This document shows, piece by piece, positions 10,240 to 22,924 of a stretch of 64,000 nt of DNA. Under the pieces are notes generated by a model that saw only the letters and a program-made list of their open reading frames with translations, did no database searches and had not been told where the DNA came from. Numbering within the stretch: position 1 is the first letter of the stretch; each line of letters starts with the position of its first letter. A program made the position numbers and the translations under genes. The stretch comes from Angiostrongylus vasorum (Eukaryota > Nematoda > Chromadorea > Rhabditida > Metastrongylidae), in NCBI GenBank assembly GCA_018806985.1, contig JADANN010000386.1, positions 248,001 to 312,000 of the forward strand, given 5' to 3'.

Positions 10240-11760
10240 TAGCAGAAATCCCACATCTTATTCAAATAAAGCTAGTTCTGAAATGACAGACATATTTCAA
10301 ATGTTATTCCAACATTGAGTGCGAAGTATGAAGTGGACTGAAAGTGTAAGCAACGTAGACGGAGTAGCGGACCATTATGAAAGCTGAAAGGCGACTCTTG
10401 ATTAGAAACGAACAAGGAACTAATCTATTGTGTGAATGTGCAACAGTATGTCTTGATTAGATGCCTTACACTAATTTCACGAAAGGCTGCCAAAATGCGA
10501 GGTGAGGACATAAATGTGTTCCGGAGTAGCTTCCAGTATACGAGCTCCCCAACAGTGAGGGAAAAATTTGACAAAGCAACTGTGATTATCTGTACCCAAA
10601 AGGCGTTAAGAAACACTTATTGCATGCGCTGATGATACGAGAATGTCGGATAAGACGAGTAGGAGGTTGTAGGAAATGAACAACCAAATGATAAACTTTT
10701 GTTTTTTCATTGTTTTCTTGAGGCATCTCTCCGCCACTTCTCTGCTGCATTTCGCAAGTTCAGGAGCAAGTTGCTGAACAACTGTGCTCGTTTTCTTTTC
10801 AGCACGTGTGGTTTAAAGCGAGTCATCTCCTTATGTTTCGTACAGTCGGATTTTAAATACTGCTACCGTGAAAACGATGGAACTACCTGTCGCATTTTAA
10901 ATTCATCTCTTCAAGAACAGTATCTTCACAAAATCAGACTGTAGAAAGGGAACAAACTTCGCTTTTCGATTATCTCGGAATTCTTTCTTTGCTCTGGCCC
11001 TTTTCACTGTGAAACTTTCTCTCGTCCATTTAGAAGAGAGTGGGGCACAAAAAATGCTGCAGTCGGATAGGGTATAGAACTTTACGACGGCAACGTCGTC
11101 AGCGTAGAAAAATCTTCGATCTGTTGTAATGCTAGGTATATTATTTGGCACTTTCCACATGAGTACGCCACCACTTAAGGTTAGGAAGAAAACTTTTGAG
11201 ATTTGGGTTACCAATAATTGTCTAAACCTCCTTGACATCACAATCACTCAAACTGCGTCCAATTCTTCGCTCCGTTCTCTTCCATCGGCTGCAGTGCGGA
11301 CTTCCGCCGAAATAGGCTTTTTTAAAAAAAAGGGCTGAAGATGCTGATGACAATTTCAATAAATATAAGATCGTTTCTTTACGAATTTTTCCATATCAAA
11401 ACGCCTTCATTCACAGAAGACTTAGTACATTGGTCTCTGTAGAAAGAAAGTGCAGCTGAACCGTTACAAGAAAGAACCGCTCGAATGGCTTCCCAAAACC
11501 GCGTGATGACGATGGCTCACCAATGTCTGCAAGTAGATAAAGAACTAAGTTCTGTACGCACATGGCCTTGGGTTAACCATAATCGACTCAAGCAAGGCTG
11601 AAACATCAGTCCCGTCTTAGTGAAATTGTGTCACACTTCCAGGGAACTCCCATCGATGCATCGTGGTCTAGCGGCTCCTTCACACACACTATGAGTACTC
11701 GACAACGTAGAAACGCAATCAATCAATTTGGAGTTCACGTAGGAACTCTTGGTCGTGGCC
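10240..11760. other. No gene recognised
   Basis: AT-rich sequence with short overlapping open frames on both strands and no phase-consistent splice pairs or domains. It contains one weak resemblance at 11641-11760 to the flank of the second AT microsatellite. Confidence 0.45.
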
Positions 11761-11770
11761 CTATTCATTG

Positions 11771-11772
<2 letters not shown>

Positions 11773-11833
<61 letters not shown>
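11773..11833. repeat. (AT)n microsatellite 1
   Basis: About 30 perfect AT dinucleotides. The roughly 100 bases before it resemble those before the second array (12253): ACTCG-C-ACG-AGAA, then CAATCAATTTG and GGCCC-ATT-ATTG at matching spacing. The array may therefore be part of a dispersed element. Confidence 0.95.
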
Positions 11834-11836
<3 letters not shown>

Positions 11837-12250
11837 GAAATAGCGCATAAGTGAGTTGGAACCCATTCGTGGATAATGGGTGCAAGGGAAACGAATCGGA
11901 TGTGAAAATGCTGGGATTCGCGCAAGAGATGTGAAAGATGGGTCCTATGAAATGAAAAAAAATGTATGTGGAAAGGTCACTATTTACATGCACTTCATAT
12001 CTTTTGTAACCAGTACTGAAGCAGTCAAATCATAAGCATTTTCTGCACCAGTTGGACAGCACTGTTTGGCATATTTTGTAGGATACTTGGGGCACTGATA
12101 TTTGATGTAGTTCTTATTTCCGCCAATGTAATGTGTCAATTTACTGATGCTCGAGCACACTCTTTCTGTCTATGATTACTCGCCGACGCAGAAGCTCAAT
12201 CAATTTGAACTTCCCTCAGACGATTTTGAAGCTTGGCCCATTTATTGCTG

Positions 12251-12252
<2 letters not shown>

Positions 12253-12310
<58 letters not shown>

Positions 12311-12450
12311 GACATACATATGTCTGTTTGTAAATACGGGTCTACATGATATATATATACATACATTTACGTATTCATATCTTTACACATATACATGCAT
12401 ATATATATATATATATATATGTATGTATACATATGTATAAATGTATACAT
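12253..12450. repeat. (AT)n microsatellite 2, interrupted, with ATAC variants
   Basis: AT runs at 12253-12310 and 12400-12420, with TACATATA, ATACATAC and GTATGTATAC variants between and after them. See the shared-flank note for array 1. Confidence 0.9.
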
Positions 12451-12649
12451 GTTGACAGATGGAAAATGTCCAGAGCGAGTCACCATAGCATAACACAGAA
12501 ATAAAAATTGCTACGACTATTTGCCGACCGCTCGACAACGACTTAACCAGCCGAATGCACGATAACGAGAGCCCCGGAGTGGGGAGTCGGTGGCTTTTAA
12601 AAGCGAATCCCAGTATGAATGGGTAATTATTTTTCTTTTGGTGCTCGAC

Positions 12650-13480
12650 ATGGACGGCCGTGTGAAAAACGAAGAAGGAACTTCATCTGCAAATCAACAA
12701 CCACCATCGAGGCCTGCTGCGGAGGCGGGTGTTGCTACAGGTCCGGACGCCCCCAAGAATCTATACATCAGGAGGCCCGCAAACATGTTGCTCCAACAAA
12801 CAAAGCAGTTTCCAAAAGGAAAAGGTGCGTGAGATTTCTGGAAAGTAGCCGGGCACATATTCGCCGCGCGGTCGGTGTGATGGGTGTGAAGCGTCTTTGG
12901 AACTAGTTATAGGCGCAATAGGTGCATTTTAGTGAGAGTTTCCTGGGTGGCGTGCAACCAGACGCTGCAACATCTCGCAATACGACGAGAAGAAGGACAA
13001 TGCTCCCACGTCGTCGGAACATCTGTGACCTGCAAGTCAACAAGGACAAATAATAAATGTTTTTTTATCAACCGTGTGAATGCTTTGAGACAGAATGTGC
13101 AGTCTGCATTACCTGTTCTTCTCATTTAGAAATAATCGAAATGTTCGTATTTACAGCGTTGTCTATAAAACAGCAAATTACATAATTCTTGAAAGCCAAA
13201 AGACTCAACTGCCCATCCACCCTCCAGACTGACAGAACTTCTCAAGCTGGTAATACTGATAGCGTTTACATGAAACCGAATTGCAGAAGCCTCTCTGAGC
13301 AGTTCATTCGAAGAGACGAAGCTGCTTTCAAAACTACTTCTCAAGGCTAAATGCAAAGAAAGTGAGGACTCGTCCACAAGCGCCACCCAGAGCCAGTCCT
13401 GCAGCAGTGGTTACGTCCGCAACGCAGCAGATCCTCGTAATACCACGAAAAAAATCAGAAAACGGGAAAGCCACGGATAG
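12650..13480 (+). CDS. Candidate two-exon hypothetical protein (122 aa)
   Basis: Exon 12650-12824 starts MDGRVKNEEGTSSANQQ and ends at a GTGCGT donor with one spare base. Exon 13287-13480 follows ACCGAATTGCAG, supplies two bases to complete the split codon (Glu), and reads ASLSSSFEETKLLSKLLLKA...KKIRKRESHG stop. The joined length is an exact multiple of three. The product is low-complexity and hydrophilic (Pro/Ala/Gly-rich, then Ser/Lys-rich with a short possible helix) and shows no known domain. A competing frame over the second exon (starting GTG 13362) is also open. Phase agreement is the main support; function is unknown. Confidence 0.4.
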
Positions 13481-14149
13481 CAAGCCGAAACTGTCCAGGA
13501 ACTTGCCACGTGGTAAAAATAGCAAAAATCAGGAATGTTCATTAGCAAGTAATTCTGCATAAGATCATTACTTCTAATCTCAATCTTCTTCAAATTTTAG
13601 TCCTTTAAAATCTCTAGCCTAGAAGCCCTGTTGACCAATCGTCGTCAGAGAAATAAGTTAGAATTCAATCTAAAACATAGAGGAGAGTCTAGTAATTGCT
13701 CTAGCTAAGCGTTTCCTTCCTCTCTCCGTACCTAGTATTACGTCTTAATTCATTTAACTTATCAGTCTACCTTTCTTCAGTTGCACTCATTTCTCTCGGG
13801 TGTTGGTAATCTATGATTCATCACTATGTCGGTTTAAAAAAATATATTCATTGGCCGAGTGACAATCTCTGAGATCAGCTGAGTGATAAGCAACAAATGG
13901 AAAGATTTCAGTTCGGTACAGCCGGCGGTGCATTGCTCTTGAAAGATTGGAGATGTAGTAATCTTATAATGTAATTTAGCCTTTCACCTATATCACCTGA
14001 TGTCGCTTTGATTGCCGAGTGACTCGAGAGGGAGCCAGTAAATCTTCCATTTTTCAATGTCGCGTGCTAGAGTAGTTCAACGGGTTCTCCTTTCTCTAGG
14101 GACTCGTTAAGCATTATATCTTTCATCTAAACTTTTTGTGAAAAAGCTC

Positions 14150-17060
14150 TGAAAATCGGGTCGGTGGTCTTCCTGCCGCGCGTTTGACATCCCGAAAAAT
14201 CCAGTCTCTAACGTCTCGTGCCCATCGGTTGTCATTCATACGCTTTACGTGTCCGGCCCATCTTATCTTCGCCTGTTTGGTGCACAGAACGATGTCCTTG
14301 ATTTTTGATCGTTGACGCTGGTCGGAGCTTCGATACCCTTCCCTTATTTATGTGACGCAGGATACTCCTAGCATTGCTCCTTTGACTGCGCGTTCAATAA
14401 CGCTGAGTGATCTTTCATTCTGCTTACGCAGCGACCAGGTTTCTGATGCACACGTCAAGGCAGGAAGTACCGTTAGGTCGGGAAGGTGGGCACGAAGTCG
14501 GGTGTTCTGTGTTCCTCTTCACTACGTCGTCGGTGCTCTTAAAAGCTTTCCAGGCCGCTCGCTTCTTTCTGCCCAACTCTGAAGCCAAGTCGTTCATCAT
14601 GCTGATTTCCCGACCTGGATAGACATGACTGGAGCATTTGGAGACATTTGTTCCATTGAGCGTGAATGGGGCATATGAAACCAATCCGTTAGACAAGGAC
14701 ATCGTCTTTGTGAGATTTAATAAAGACCAATCTTTCCACAGGCTTTATCAAAGTCGGCAAACGTCCATTCGGCTTTGCAAAGGTTTGGTGTTATAAGGAC
14801 GATGTCATCAGCAAAGCGAAGATGGTGTAACTGCCGACCATCGATTTTCACCCCCATATTATCCCATTCCAATGTTCGCTTGACGTTCTGGGTCGCCTTG
14901 CCTAACTCCATTTTTTGACGTCAATGTTAATATCGTTGTAGAATGGTGATATATTGGTTGTCTAATTTTTTGTGCAGCTCACGAAGAATCTTTACGTACT
15001 GAGTAGGGACTCTTTGACTATCAAGGGCTTCCATGACCGCTTCTATTGATTCGAAGGCCTCCTTTAAATTGATGAAAGTGAGAGAGGGCGGTACTTTTGT
15101 ACTCTCGCAATACTTCGATAAGTCTGGTTATAGTGTTGATGTAGTCCATCGTACTAAATCCTTTTCGAATCCCTGCTTGCTCACTGCTCACATGGCAGCC
15201 CTTCGTCCAGTGTTCTGCCAATCCTGTTTAGGATGATTGGAGTAAAAATTTGTAGACAGCATACAGCAAGCAGATTTTGCTAATATTGTGGATGTCACCC
15301 TTCTTGAAGAATAGCACGGTCTTGCCTGCACTCCATTGAGTAGGGACCTTGCATTCAGATATGTAACGTGTTAACAATCGAGACAGGATGTTTACGAAGA
15401 CTGGCGGAAGGCTCTTCAAGTGTTCGGATCTCATCCTGTCTGGTCTAGACCTGGTGCTGATGGATTTTTCACCGACGAAGTGGCATGTCGGATTTCGGAA
15501 GGGAGAATCGGTGGTACGACATATCCATCCTCCTTTATTTCGTATAAGGGAAGGAGGACGTGGCTATTGAAGAGATGTGAGTAGTATTTGTGAACGATTT
15601 TTCTCCATTGCCTTTCTAAATGCTGTAACTGTTCCGTATTGTGTCGGATTGCAATCATTTTGGTCTTGTAATTGGCGAAGGTCTGATGGGCTTTACAAAT
15701 GCTTTTCCCAGCTTCTACAGGTTCGACCATTACTGCTGCTCTTCTCTCTTTAAGATATTCCCTTTATCGCGTGTCTGCACTGTTTTGCAAGTTCAGACGT
15801 TGGTTCGCGGTTGCCTGCTGCTCGTGCGATTCCACGCTGGAGTATCAGCTCGAGTGTTTCTGGAGACAGACGTCTCTTGGTGATTTTTGAAATCTCAGCT
15901 TTCATAGCGCTAACTGAAGATGTTGAATGAGCCGATCGTATTCTTCATCGATGTTATCGACAATGGTATCTTCCCAACAGCCGACAAGTGAAATGAATAA
16001 GTCCTAGTTAACAGTGGTTTTGGGACTTCGTTTTTTGAATCTAGCAGCTTTTCCTTCTTTTGCACGAAAAATGGAATCTAGCACGAAGGAGACGGTTGTC
16101 TGATCTCGTGTAGATTTTCGGTACAACAGCGACATCGATAAGATAAAACCTTCTGTTTACTACGATGCGGTCTATTTATATGGGCGCGCATAGCGCAATG
16201 TTGGGAGGAACCCTTCAACACATCAATTGATCCCCGCGCCCACTGTCCACCAAGCCTTCGATCCCTCTGGGTTCGGCGAATTAGTAATAGACATGTCTGG
16301 GAGGATAGCACCACTTTCTCGATAGATCGGTAGGCCACCAAGAGTCATTGTGAAGGCCAGATATGCATTCAATCACCTCTAAACGATGCTTAGTGAAGTC
16401 TAATGCATTGGGCATCCCTCAGGGATTGAACAACGCCAAGAAGTTTATCCACTATCTTTTATGGCATTTTCCGCTGTGAGACTCCCACGTTCAGCATTGA
16501 GGGTGGGGCTTCTGGAATGTCAAGTCACCATGGATGGGCTTGGTCGTCATGATAAACCCGGACAGCCGCTCACCCTGCTCACTCCATTGTAATCCGAGAG
16601 TCCCAGTGTGACGTTCTTCAGACTTTCTTCTTGGTCCACTCTTAGCGTTGAAATCTCCAATGAAGACCTCGAAGAATTTGTGGCCTTCTCTGTAGAACTT
16701 CTCCAAGTGTATATAGAACGTTTCGACTTTTTCTTCGACATAGTTTGATGTCGGCGCGTAAACGACGAAGATTGTCAAAGCAGGTATTGATCCACATCTT
16801 TTTAATCGTAAACGTCCGATTTGGGTTGTTAGTTGTTTGAATGAATCGATGTTCATGAACAAACTCGTGTTGACGAGAGCGCCGACGCCGCCGGCTCCTT
16901 TACTGACACACGTTCCGAGGAACAGTTCCTCTCCGGTGTCATAGAGAGCGTTGAATGGGTTGCGTGATCAACTCTTCTATAGAGGACTCGGATGCAAGTG
17001 TGCGTGCATTTTAGGTATAGATCGTCACCTTAATTCGTTGCGATTTAGGCGGCTTAGAAA
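14150..17060 (-). mobile_element. Degenerate RTE-type LINE (endonuclease + reverse transcriptase)
   Basis: Read on the minus strand the order is apurinic-type endonuclease, then reverse transcriptase, then the C-terminal segment, as in RTE/BovB-like non-LTR retrotransposons. Visible pieces are the endonuclease [17 protein letters not shown] and [13 protein letters not shown] (16491-16862); the linker WEDTIVDNIDEEYDRL near 15950; RT fingers ending MRSEHLKSLPPVFVNIL (15228-15434); RT core QAGIRKGFSTMDYINT (15021-15221); the catalytic box LRFADDIVLI (14717-14911); and the post-RT segment APFTLNGTNVSKCSS (14424-14702). Frameshifts and stops separate the pieces, so it is dead. A SINE (16182-16450) splits it between the endonuclease and the NRPH...SDNRLL segment. 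Confidence 0.9.
16182..16450 (+). repeat. SINE family A copy 2, nested in a LINE
   Basis: Starts GGGCGCGCATAGCGCAATG (degraded A box) and ends ...TTGAACAACGCCAAGAAG. The LINE endonuclease frame resumes on either side, so the SINE inserted after the LINE. The flanks (TATTTATAT before, ATCTTTTAT after) suggest a diverged target duplication. Confidence 0.85.
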
Positions 17061-19332
17061 GGCCTTGAAATTTTAGCAGCTTCTCCGCACTCGTTCTACC
17101 TAACGTTGCCGAATCAGGGGCTCTTTTGGGGTCAGGGTAATGAGGCCCGTTTCTTTTACTGTGTTTAGCATTCTGATAACCACTTATAGGTTGCTGGACT
17201 CTGAAAGTGGGGGCAGGGCAAACTCACGCGTAGCTTGCCAGTCTCTTGTACATGGAGATTGTATGTTGTAGGCTCCTAACCTCCTCCCGTATAGTTTCCT
17301 GCCACTTGATTGAAGGCACTTAGCTGAATTCACGCATAGAATACAATCCGCATAAACGAGAACGCACCCACATGAATACGCCTCGTAAATACAGAAAGTA
17401 TGTACCAAACCGGCGCAGCAGAAACAGGGAGTCCGTACCCTGGATCCACCTGCGTCTCAGGGAAACATACGGTCGCTTTTGGTCAGTGATTAACCCCCTA
17501 TCCGCCACCTGGGCACGCGCCACGTAGCCTATTGCCTAACCTGTTCGAGATCCCTAATATGAGGGACATCCGTGGAGCTTAGCCTTCACGGCTAATATTT
17601 CTAATCGCATTGTCTGTAGGCTTCGAGTTTTCGTCCAGGTTATTTCCATCCGATTTGACCGCATAAAGAGAAAAATTACGAAGCGGCAATTTATTTTTGT
17701 AAGGACTGATAAACCTCAATGAATAAATCAGTCATCAAACAAGGCGCCAGTTTCCAGCGCTTTTACGAAACTTATGGGTAGCACTGATTCATTCATTCTC
17801 TTCAGTTGTTTATTACACTAATTTTTGAAGTTAAACACCGTTTTTTATCCTTATGTTCGACAAAACGAAAACTACAGGAAAACGAAATAATACACACTTT
17901 AGAGTTTCCGTGACAGGAGGACTTTTTCATTCCTCAAGACATGTTTTTTGCCATAGTTATTTTCTTTTCTATGTTCGTTTTGTTTCCTCTGCTCTCGTTT
18001 TTCCTTTCCTGTCTTTGGAGGGTTCGACTTTTACATCGTCCTTGAGCGCTCGGTCTTCCTTCATACGCGCTTTCGTTTTTTGACTTCGACTTTAACATCG
18101 AGTCAAAGTCAACTTGTTAAGGGTTAAAGAGCTGTACTATTATTAAACTGGTTCTTATGTTCTTCATTGAAGTGCATGAATAGAACAGTACCAAAAAATG
18201 ACTTTTGTTCAATGTCGTTTATGATGTCAAAGCTAATAACTGAATGAAAAGCCCTAAGACGAACAAACAAGCCAATTTCGAAATAATGTAATAAAATGCC
18301 ACCCTCAGATAATGGCTTCACTTTTCTTTTTCCCTCTTTCACGCTTCATCCTAGCTTTGTCTTCTGATGCTTCGGTGAAAAAATCGATGAAGGGCACCCA
18401 CTTGCTCAAAAAAAATTATTAGTGGCAATTAAGGTGTAGCTTAATTTACCAATCCTATCGTTCCCTTAATTGTTCTATACCGTTCTTCTTCTGAACGCGG
18501 AAGTTTTCTCCGAAGTAATCGTTTCTCGGCATCGTGCGCTTCTTGAATGTTGCACCTTCATTTTCAGTCTAGAAAAAGAGAAGGAAAACAGAACAATGAC
18601 AAAAAATTTCTCTAAATATGCACTGAGTGGAAGAAAGAAAAGCGTAGAATCACACAACATTTCTGTTTTTGCTGCCGCAACGATGCTTCTTAAGTTTCAA
18701 AGGGATCCAGAAATATTGTTTCGGATTCACTGTTCACGGGTTCTGATTTATTGACATTCCAATAAAAATGTAAAAGCAGGCGAAATCGGGGAAATTAACG
18801 TCAGTGAATGTGCTCGCAATTAGCCGTCGACTCATTTCGAGAAGTCTGCGATTTAGTCTTCTCGTTTGGTGGAAAATGGCGTGGATACCATAAGCGAACA
18901 AATGCATCATCTTTAGAACTCATCAACGACTTGTTCTTTACCCAGAAGAAGCACTAGGCCACCGAAGAAGTGCAAACAGAGATATAAATTCATTTTTTTG
19001 TATGAGGATACTGCCAATTCAGAGATCTTAGGGACCGTCTTTCAACGCTATAAATCTTTAACACAAAATTTACACATTCTTTGTTAAAAGATAATTGATG
19101 CATCGGTAGAAAAACAACTAAGAGAAATGTAGTATCCAAAGGCTCGTTGAGCCCAAACGCTTAAACATGACCGAACTACATAATGTCCGACGGGATATAG
19201 GGAAAATCTACTTTCAACGCTAAATTATCCCGCTGTTGCACAAAGCCAGAGCTCCTTTTGAATCATCCATCTTGCAGACGGCATACATGTGGTGTCCAGT
19301 TGCATAAATTATGCCACTACTCTCATTATAGA
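17061..19332. other. No gene recognised
   Basis: Contains short open frames only. Near 18081-18115 there is an 11-bp imperfect inverted repeat (TTGACTTCGAC / GTCAAAGTCAA). No exon chain or known RNA was found. Confidence 0.4.
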
Positions 19333-19612
19333 GGCGCGTGTGGCGCAGTAGTCGAGGGGTGCCCTGCAACACACATGGGATCGATCAACTTGCCCATAGA
19401 CCACCGAGCCTTCCATCCTCCGGCGTCGGCAAACTGGCACCAGATTTGATTAGGAGGATAGCAGACTGGTCCATTACATCGGTAGGCCACCAAGAGTCAT
19501 TGCAAACGCCAGATGTGCAATCAATCACCCTGCAAACGATGCTTAATGAAGTCGAATGCATGGTGCGTACCTCAAGGATTTAATCAAAGCCGAGAGGTGT
19601 ATCCTTTTATTC
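19333..19612 (+). repeat. SINE family A copy 3
   Basis: Near full length. The head GGCGCGTGTGGCGCAGTAG carries the A box, followed by GGGATCGATC, GGTAGGCCACCAAGAGTCAT and a tail ending AAGCCGAGAG...ATCCTTTTAT. Confidence 0.9.
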
Positions 19613-19869
19613 TTTCATTCCCATTATCAGTTAGAGGCATTAGAGACATCGACACAATTTCGATCTTCGCGGGCTGCTTTTATATTTGCTCTCTAGAAAA
19701 TGGTATCTATTTTAATGGAACCTCTTAAATAATATTGAACGGAGGTATTGACCCAATTGGGCACACTCGGTACAGCAGCTTCATTTCATCGTTGAACACT
19801 TTGTCATCTTCCTCTGCAAAGGCATGACGACAAATTATTTATAGTGCATAAATACATAGAACAGAAACA

Positions 19870-20098
19870 CTCCCTGCTTTCACGGTTACCCTTTCCGGGG
19901 GCTCGCATATTACACACTGTACCTCGGAAGAGTCTGCGTTTCTTTCAGCTAGTTTCCTCTCTAACGCTTCCATCAGCAATCACCTGCCAGCGGGATTGAT
20001 CCGGAGAGTAAATGTCGGCTTTGAACCCAGTTAAGCCAAGCTTGTACCCGAAACCATAATGTTAACCTTTTATTTGTTGCGCACTATAATTTTCACGG
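19870..20098 (+). repeat. Family B unit, 5' truncated
   Basis: Shares CCATCAGCAATCACC, GGGATTGATCCGG, GAACCCAGTTAAGCC and AACCTTTTATTTGTTG with the other B copies. It ends at the 3' boundary of the second LINE (TTTCACGGCAAGG). Confidence 0.7.
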
Positions 20099-20099
20099 C

Positions 20100-22900
20100 A
20101 AGGTGCTTAGTTACTTGGATACTTGGACGGTCCGTCTTCACGAGTTGTATGGACTCCAGCACATATGCCATTCGTTCTTTTCTCTCGCAGTCGTAGTCCA
20201 TGATGGTGGCCTTGTTCGAGCATGGTAGCGCTTGCGAGTCTCTCACACCGTGATCTGTAAGACAACTGCAGCTGCGGGTACAGCTGATTAATTTTGTTAA
20301 CGAACACGTCCGTCCAACGTGTAGGTGGTCGTCCTAGGGGACGTTTGCATTCTCTTGGAGTCCACTCTACCGTTCGTTTCGTCCACCTGTCGTCCGTTCT
20401 TCTCATTATGTGACCGGCCAATCTATGTTTCGCTATCGATGTATGTTCTCCTGGATCTCGACGATGTGACAGATTTCGAAAGTCAGAGCATTCCGGCTCG
20501 ATATTGAGAGTGCCAGTTATATCTCAGAAAACATCGCTCAAGCGCTCTATGAGTAGTACGAAGCATTCTTGACTTGACTGAATTATCAGTCCACGTCTCT
20601 GCAGCATAACAAAACGCTGGGAGAACTGTAGAGTCGAAGAGATGAGCGCGGATCTTGGGGTCCTTCAGTTGGTCAGCGGCTTTTTTTAAGAGGCCCGAAT
20701 GCGGCCCAAGCTGCTCTTCTTCTTCTATCTAGTTCCTTCTTCACGTTGTTGTCCATGTTCATTGGTCGCCCAGGGTATACGTGCGAAAAAAGCCTCTGCA
20801 ATGAGAGAGCTATCCAATCTTAACTTATTATTTACCGCCTAATAATTTGAACGGCAGGGTATATATTGCAAAAATATAAGTTTTAATGATGCTGAGATAT
20901 TTGCAAAACTCCGAACCGAAGGTGGCTGCGGTGGGGGAAACGAACGCGTTATTGTCCTTTCCGGGGAGTAACGCTTTCACCACCACGCTATGCAGGTTAA
21001 AATTAACTTAAAATTGTGATTATAGCTGCAACCTCAGCTTAACTGGGTTCGTTGCCGACTTGGGCTCCCCAGATCAATCCTGCTGACGGGTGATTGCTGA
21101 TGGCAAATGATCGATAGAACTAGCTGAGATACAGGCGAAACGAAGGACCCTCATGGTGTGGTGGTGAGCGCGTTACTCCCCCGGAAAGGACAATAGCGCG
21201 TTCGTTCCCTACCGCAGACATCTGCGGTCCCGAGTTTTGTAAATATCTCAGCATCATTAAGAGCTATCCAATTCAATTTTTTCTCTTTCGCACCATGGGG
21301 TTTTTTTTTAATGAATTGGGTCTTCTTTCTATCTATGTGAACTCCGATCTTTTTTTCCTGCTTCGTTGAGCTCGTTGATCATCATCTCTGCTTCACTGGT
21401 ACTTCTTGAGAAGATGACGATGTCGTTGACAAAACGGTTTGATGGGAATACTCCATCAATACGTATGCCTTTCTCATCCCAATCGAGTGACTTCATTATC
21501 CACTGCAGTGCGGCACTGAACTGCTTTGGCGAAATTGTGTCGCCTGTCGAACCGTTTTTTTTATAGGTGTGGTAAGAGGTGGATAGAAAAGCTGTATTTT
21601 CGTAGTGCAGTTCCGATAACAGTCACATAAAGTTCTTATGTAGGACGGGTCCAATTCTTCGTCGACGAGCGCTGATAGGATTGCATTCGTTTCGACACTG
21701 TCAAACGCTTTTTTCATAGTCGACAAAGGTTAGGACTAGAAGCAAGTGGTAATCCTGACAAACTTCGATGACGCTGGAAACGGTTTGGATGTGGTCCATG
21801 CAGCAAAATCCTATTCGAAATCCTGCTTGCTCGACTGGTTGCGATTCATCTAGTGTTCTTGGTGCGCGCGAGAGGATAATCTTCGTGAAGAGCTTGTAGA
21901 GTACACTCAACAAGCAAATGGAACGATAGTTACGAAGGTCCCTTCGGTCTGCTTTCTTGGGCAGGATGACCGTGCGCTACGTCCTCCACGGGACAGGGGT
22001 TTTTTTTCCTCCTTTTGATGGTAGGTTGCCATATGATTTGCGAGAAGTACAGGCAAATAGTGGCTTCCAGCTCTAATATAGGCAGCGGTGATATTATCGG
22101 CTTTTGGAGCTGTGCCTCTTTTCATGCTTTCTATCGCAACTCGAACCTCCGACGCAATAATTTCGGGCGGTTTTTCTCCAGCCGGGATATTAGGGTCCAG
22201 GAAGGGTATGGTGGAACGAAAAAGGTTGGTATAGAACGTTCCGCCATTAATTCCATATCATGGCGGTTAGTTCTGACGATCCCATCTTCATTCATCAGGG
22301 CTGACAGCGGAACATTATAATTACACAAGTCCCGATGACATTTTTCAGACTGCTTCTTTTTCTCTGCTGCTTCCAGTCTTTTCTTCTGCTTGTACCGTTG
22401 TAGATATTCCTGCAAAGCTATTCTGCAGCTGGTATTTATTACTAGCCATGTTAAACGGGTTGCAGTGAGATCACGCTTCACTTTCTTTCTCTTTTCGAGC
22501 AACTCCTTAGTAGTAGTGGAGATACGATCCGATCTTCTTGCTTGAGGAAATGAGGCGAATTCGGCACAGCATTTCAGTCTTTCGACAAGCAGGTCGTAGT
22601 CTTCGGTCGGGTCTTCTTAAATCTTCCAGTCACGTTTGAATAGGATTTCATTCAGAATGTTCTCGTCGTATACAGCTAAACTTTTTTCTTCGTGGTCGAT
22701 GAAGAGGGGTTCTTTTGCAGCTCGCGGCTGAATCGAAACCTCGCGCAAAGAAGGCGGTGATCGGAACCAGTACAGAATGACGGGACTGCCGATGTGTCAA
22801 GTAGGCACCATCTTTTGTTTGTAAGGATGTGCTCGATCTCTGCATGTTCATGGCAAGGTAAACTGTGAAATACAACCACAACGATACTGGGATATTCGAT
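20100..22900 (-). mobile_element. Second degenerate RTE-type LINE, 5' truncated
   Basis: Minus-strand pieces in order: endonuclease end HAEIEHILTNKRWCLLD...GSDHRLLCARFRFSR (22676-22860); linker helices KQKKRLEAAEKKKQSEK (22131-22502); RT start MKRGTAPKADNITAAYI (21907-22125); RT core ESQPVEQAGFRIGFCCMDHI (21701-21913) and MKKAFDSVETNAILSAL (21496-21726); catalytic-box region near 21430; and C-terminal MAGHIMRRTDDRWTKRTVEW...RPLGRPPTRWTDVF (20107-20421). The usual FADD box reads FVND here, losing one catalytic aspartate. It is broken by frameshifts and by a composite family B insertion (20819-21260). Confidence 0.88.
20819..21260. mobile_element. Composite family B insertion with 12-bp target duplication
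   Basis: GAGCTATCCAAT flanks the segment exactly (20807-20818 and 21261-21272), and the LINE frame resumes on both sides. Inside, a forward B start (20886-20992) is followed by a complete reversed B unit (20996-21258). The outer arms of about 105 bp are therefore inverted and nearly identical (ATGATGCTGAGATATTTGCA... outward on both ends). The perfect duplication shows that this 442-bp composite moved as one unit. Confidence 0.88.
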
Positions 22901-22924
22901 ATATACTGAAAGGGTCACCGTGCT

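Noticed and set aside
11631..11993. 120-codon minus-strand frame with a Tyr-Ile repeat
   Set aside because: The Tyr-Ile repeat is simply the (AT)n microsatellite in translation.
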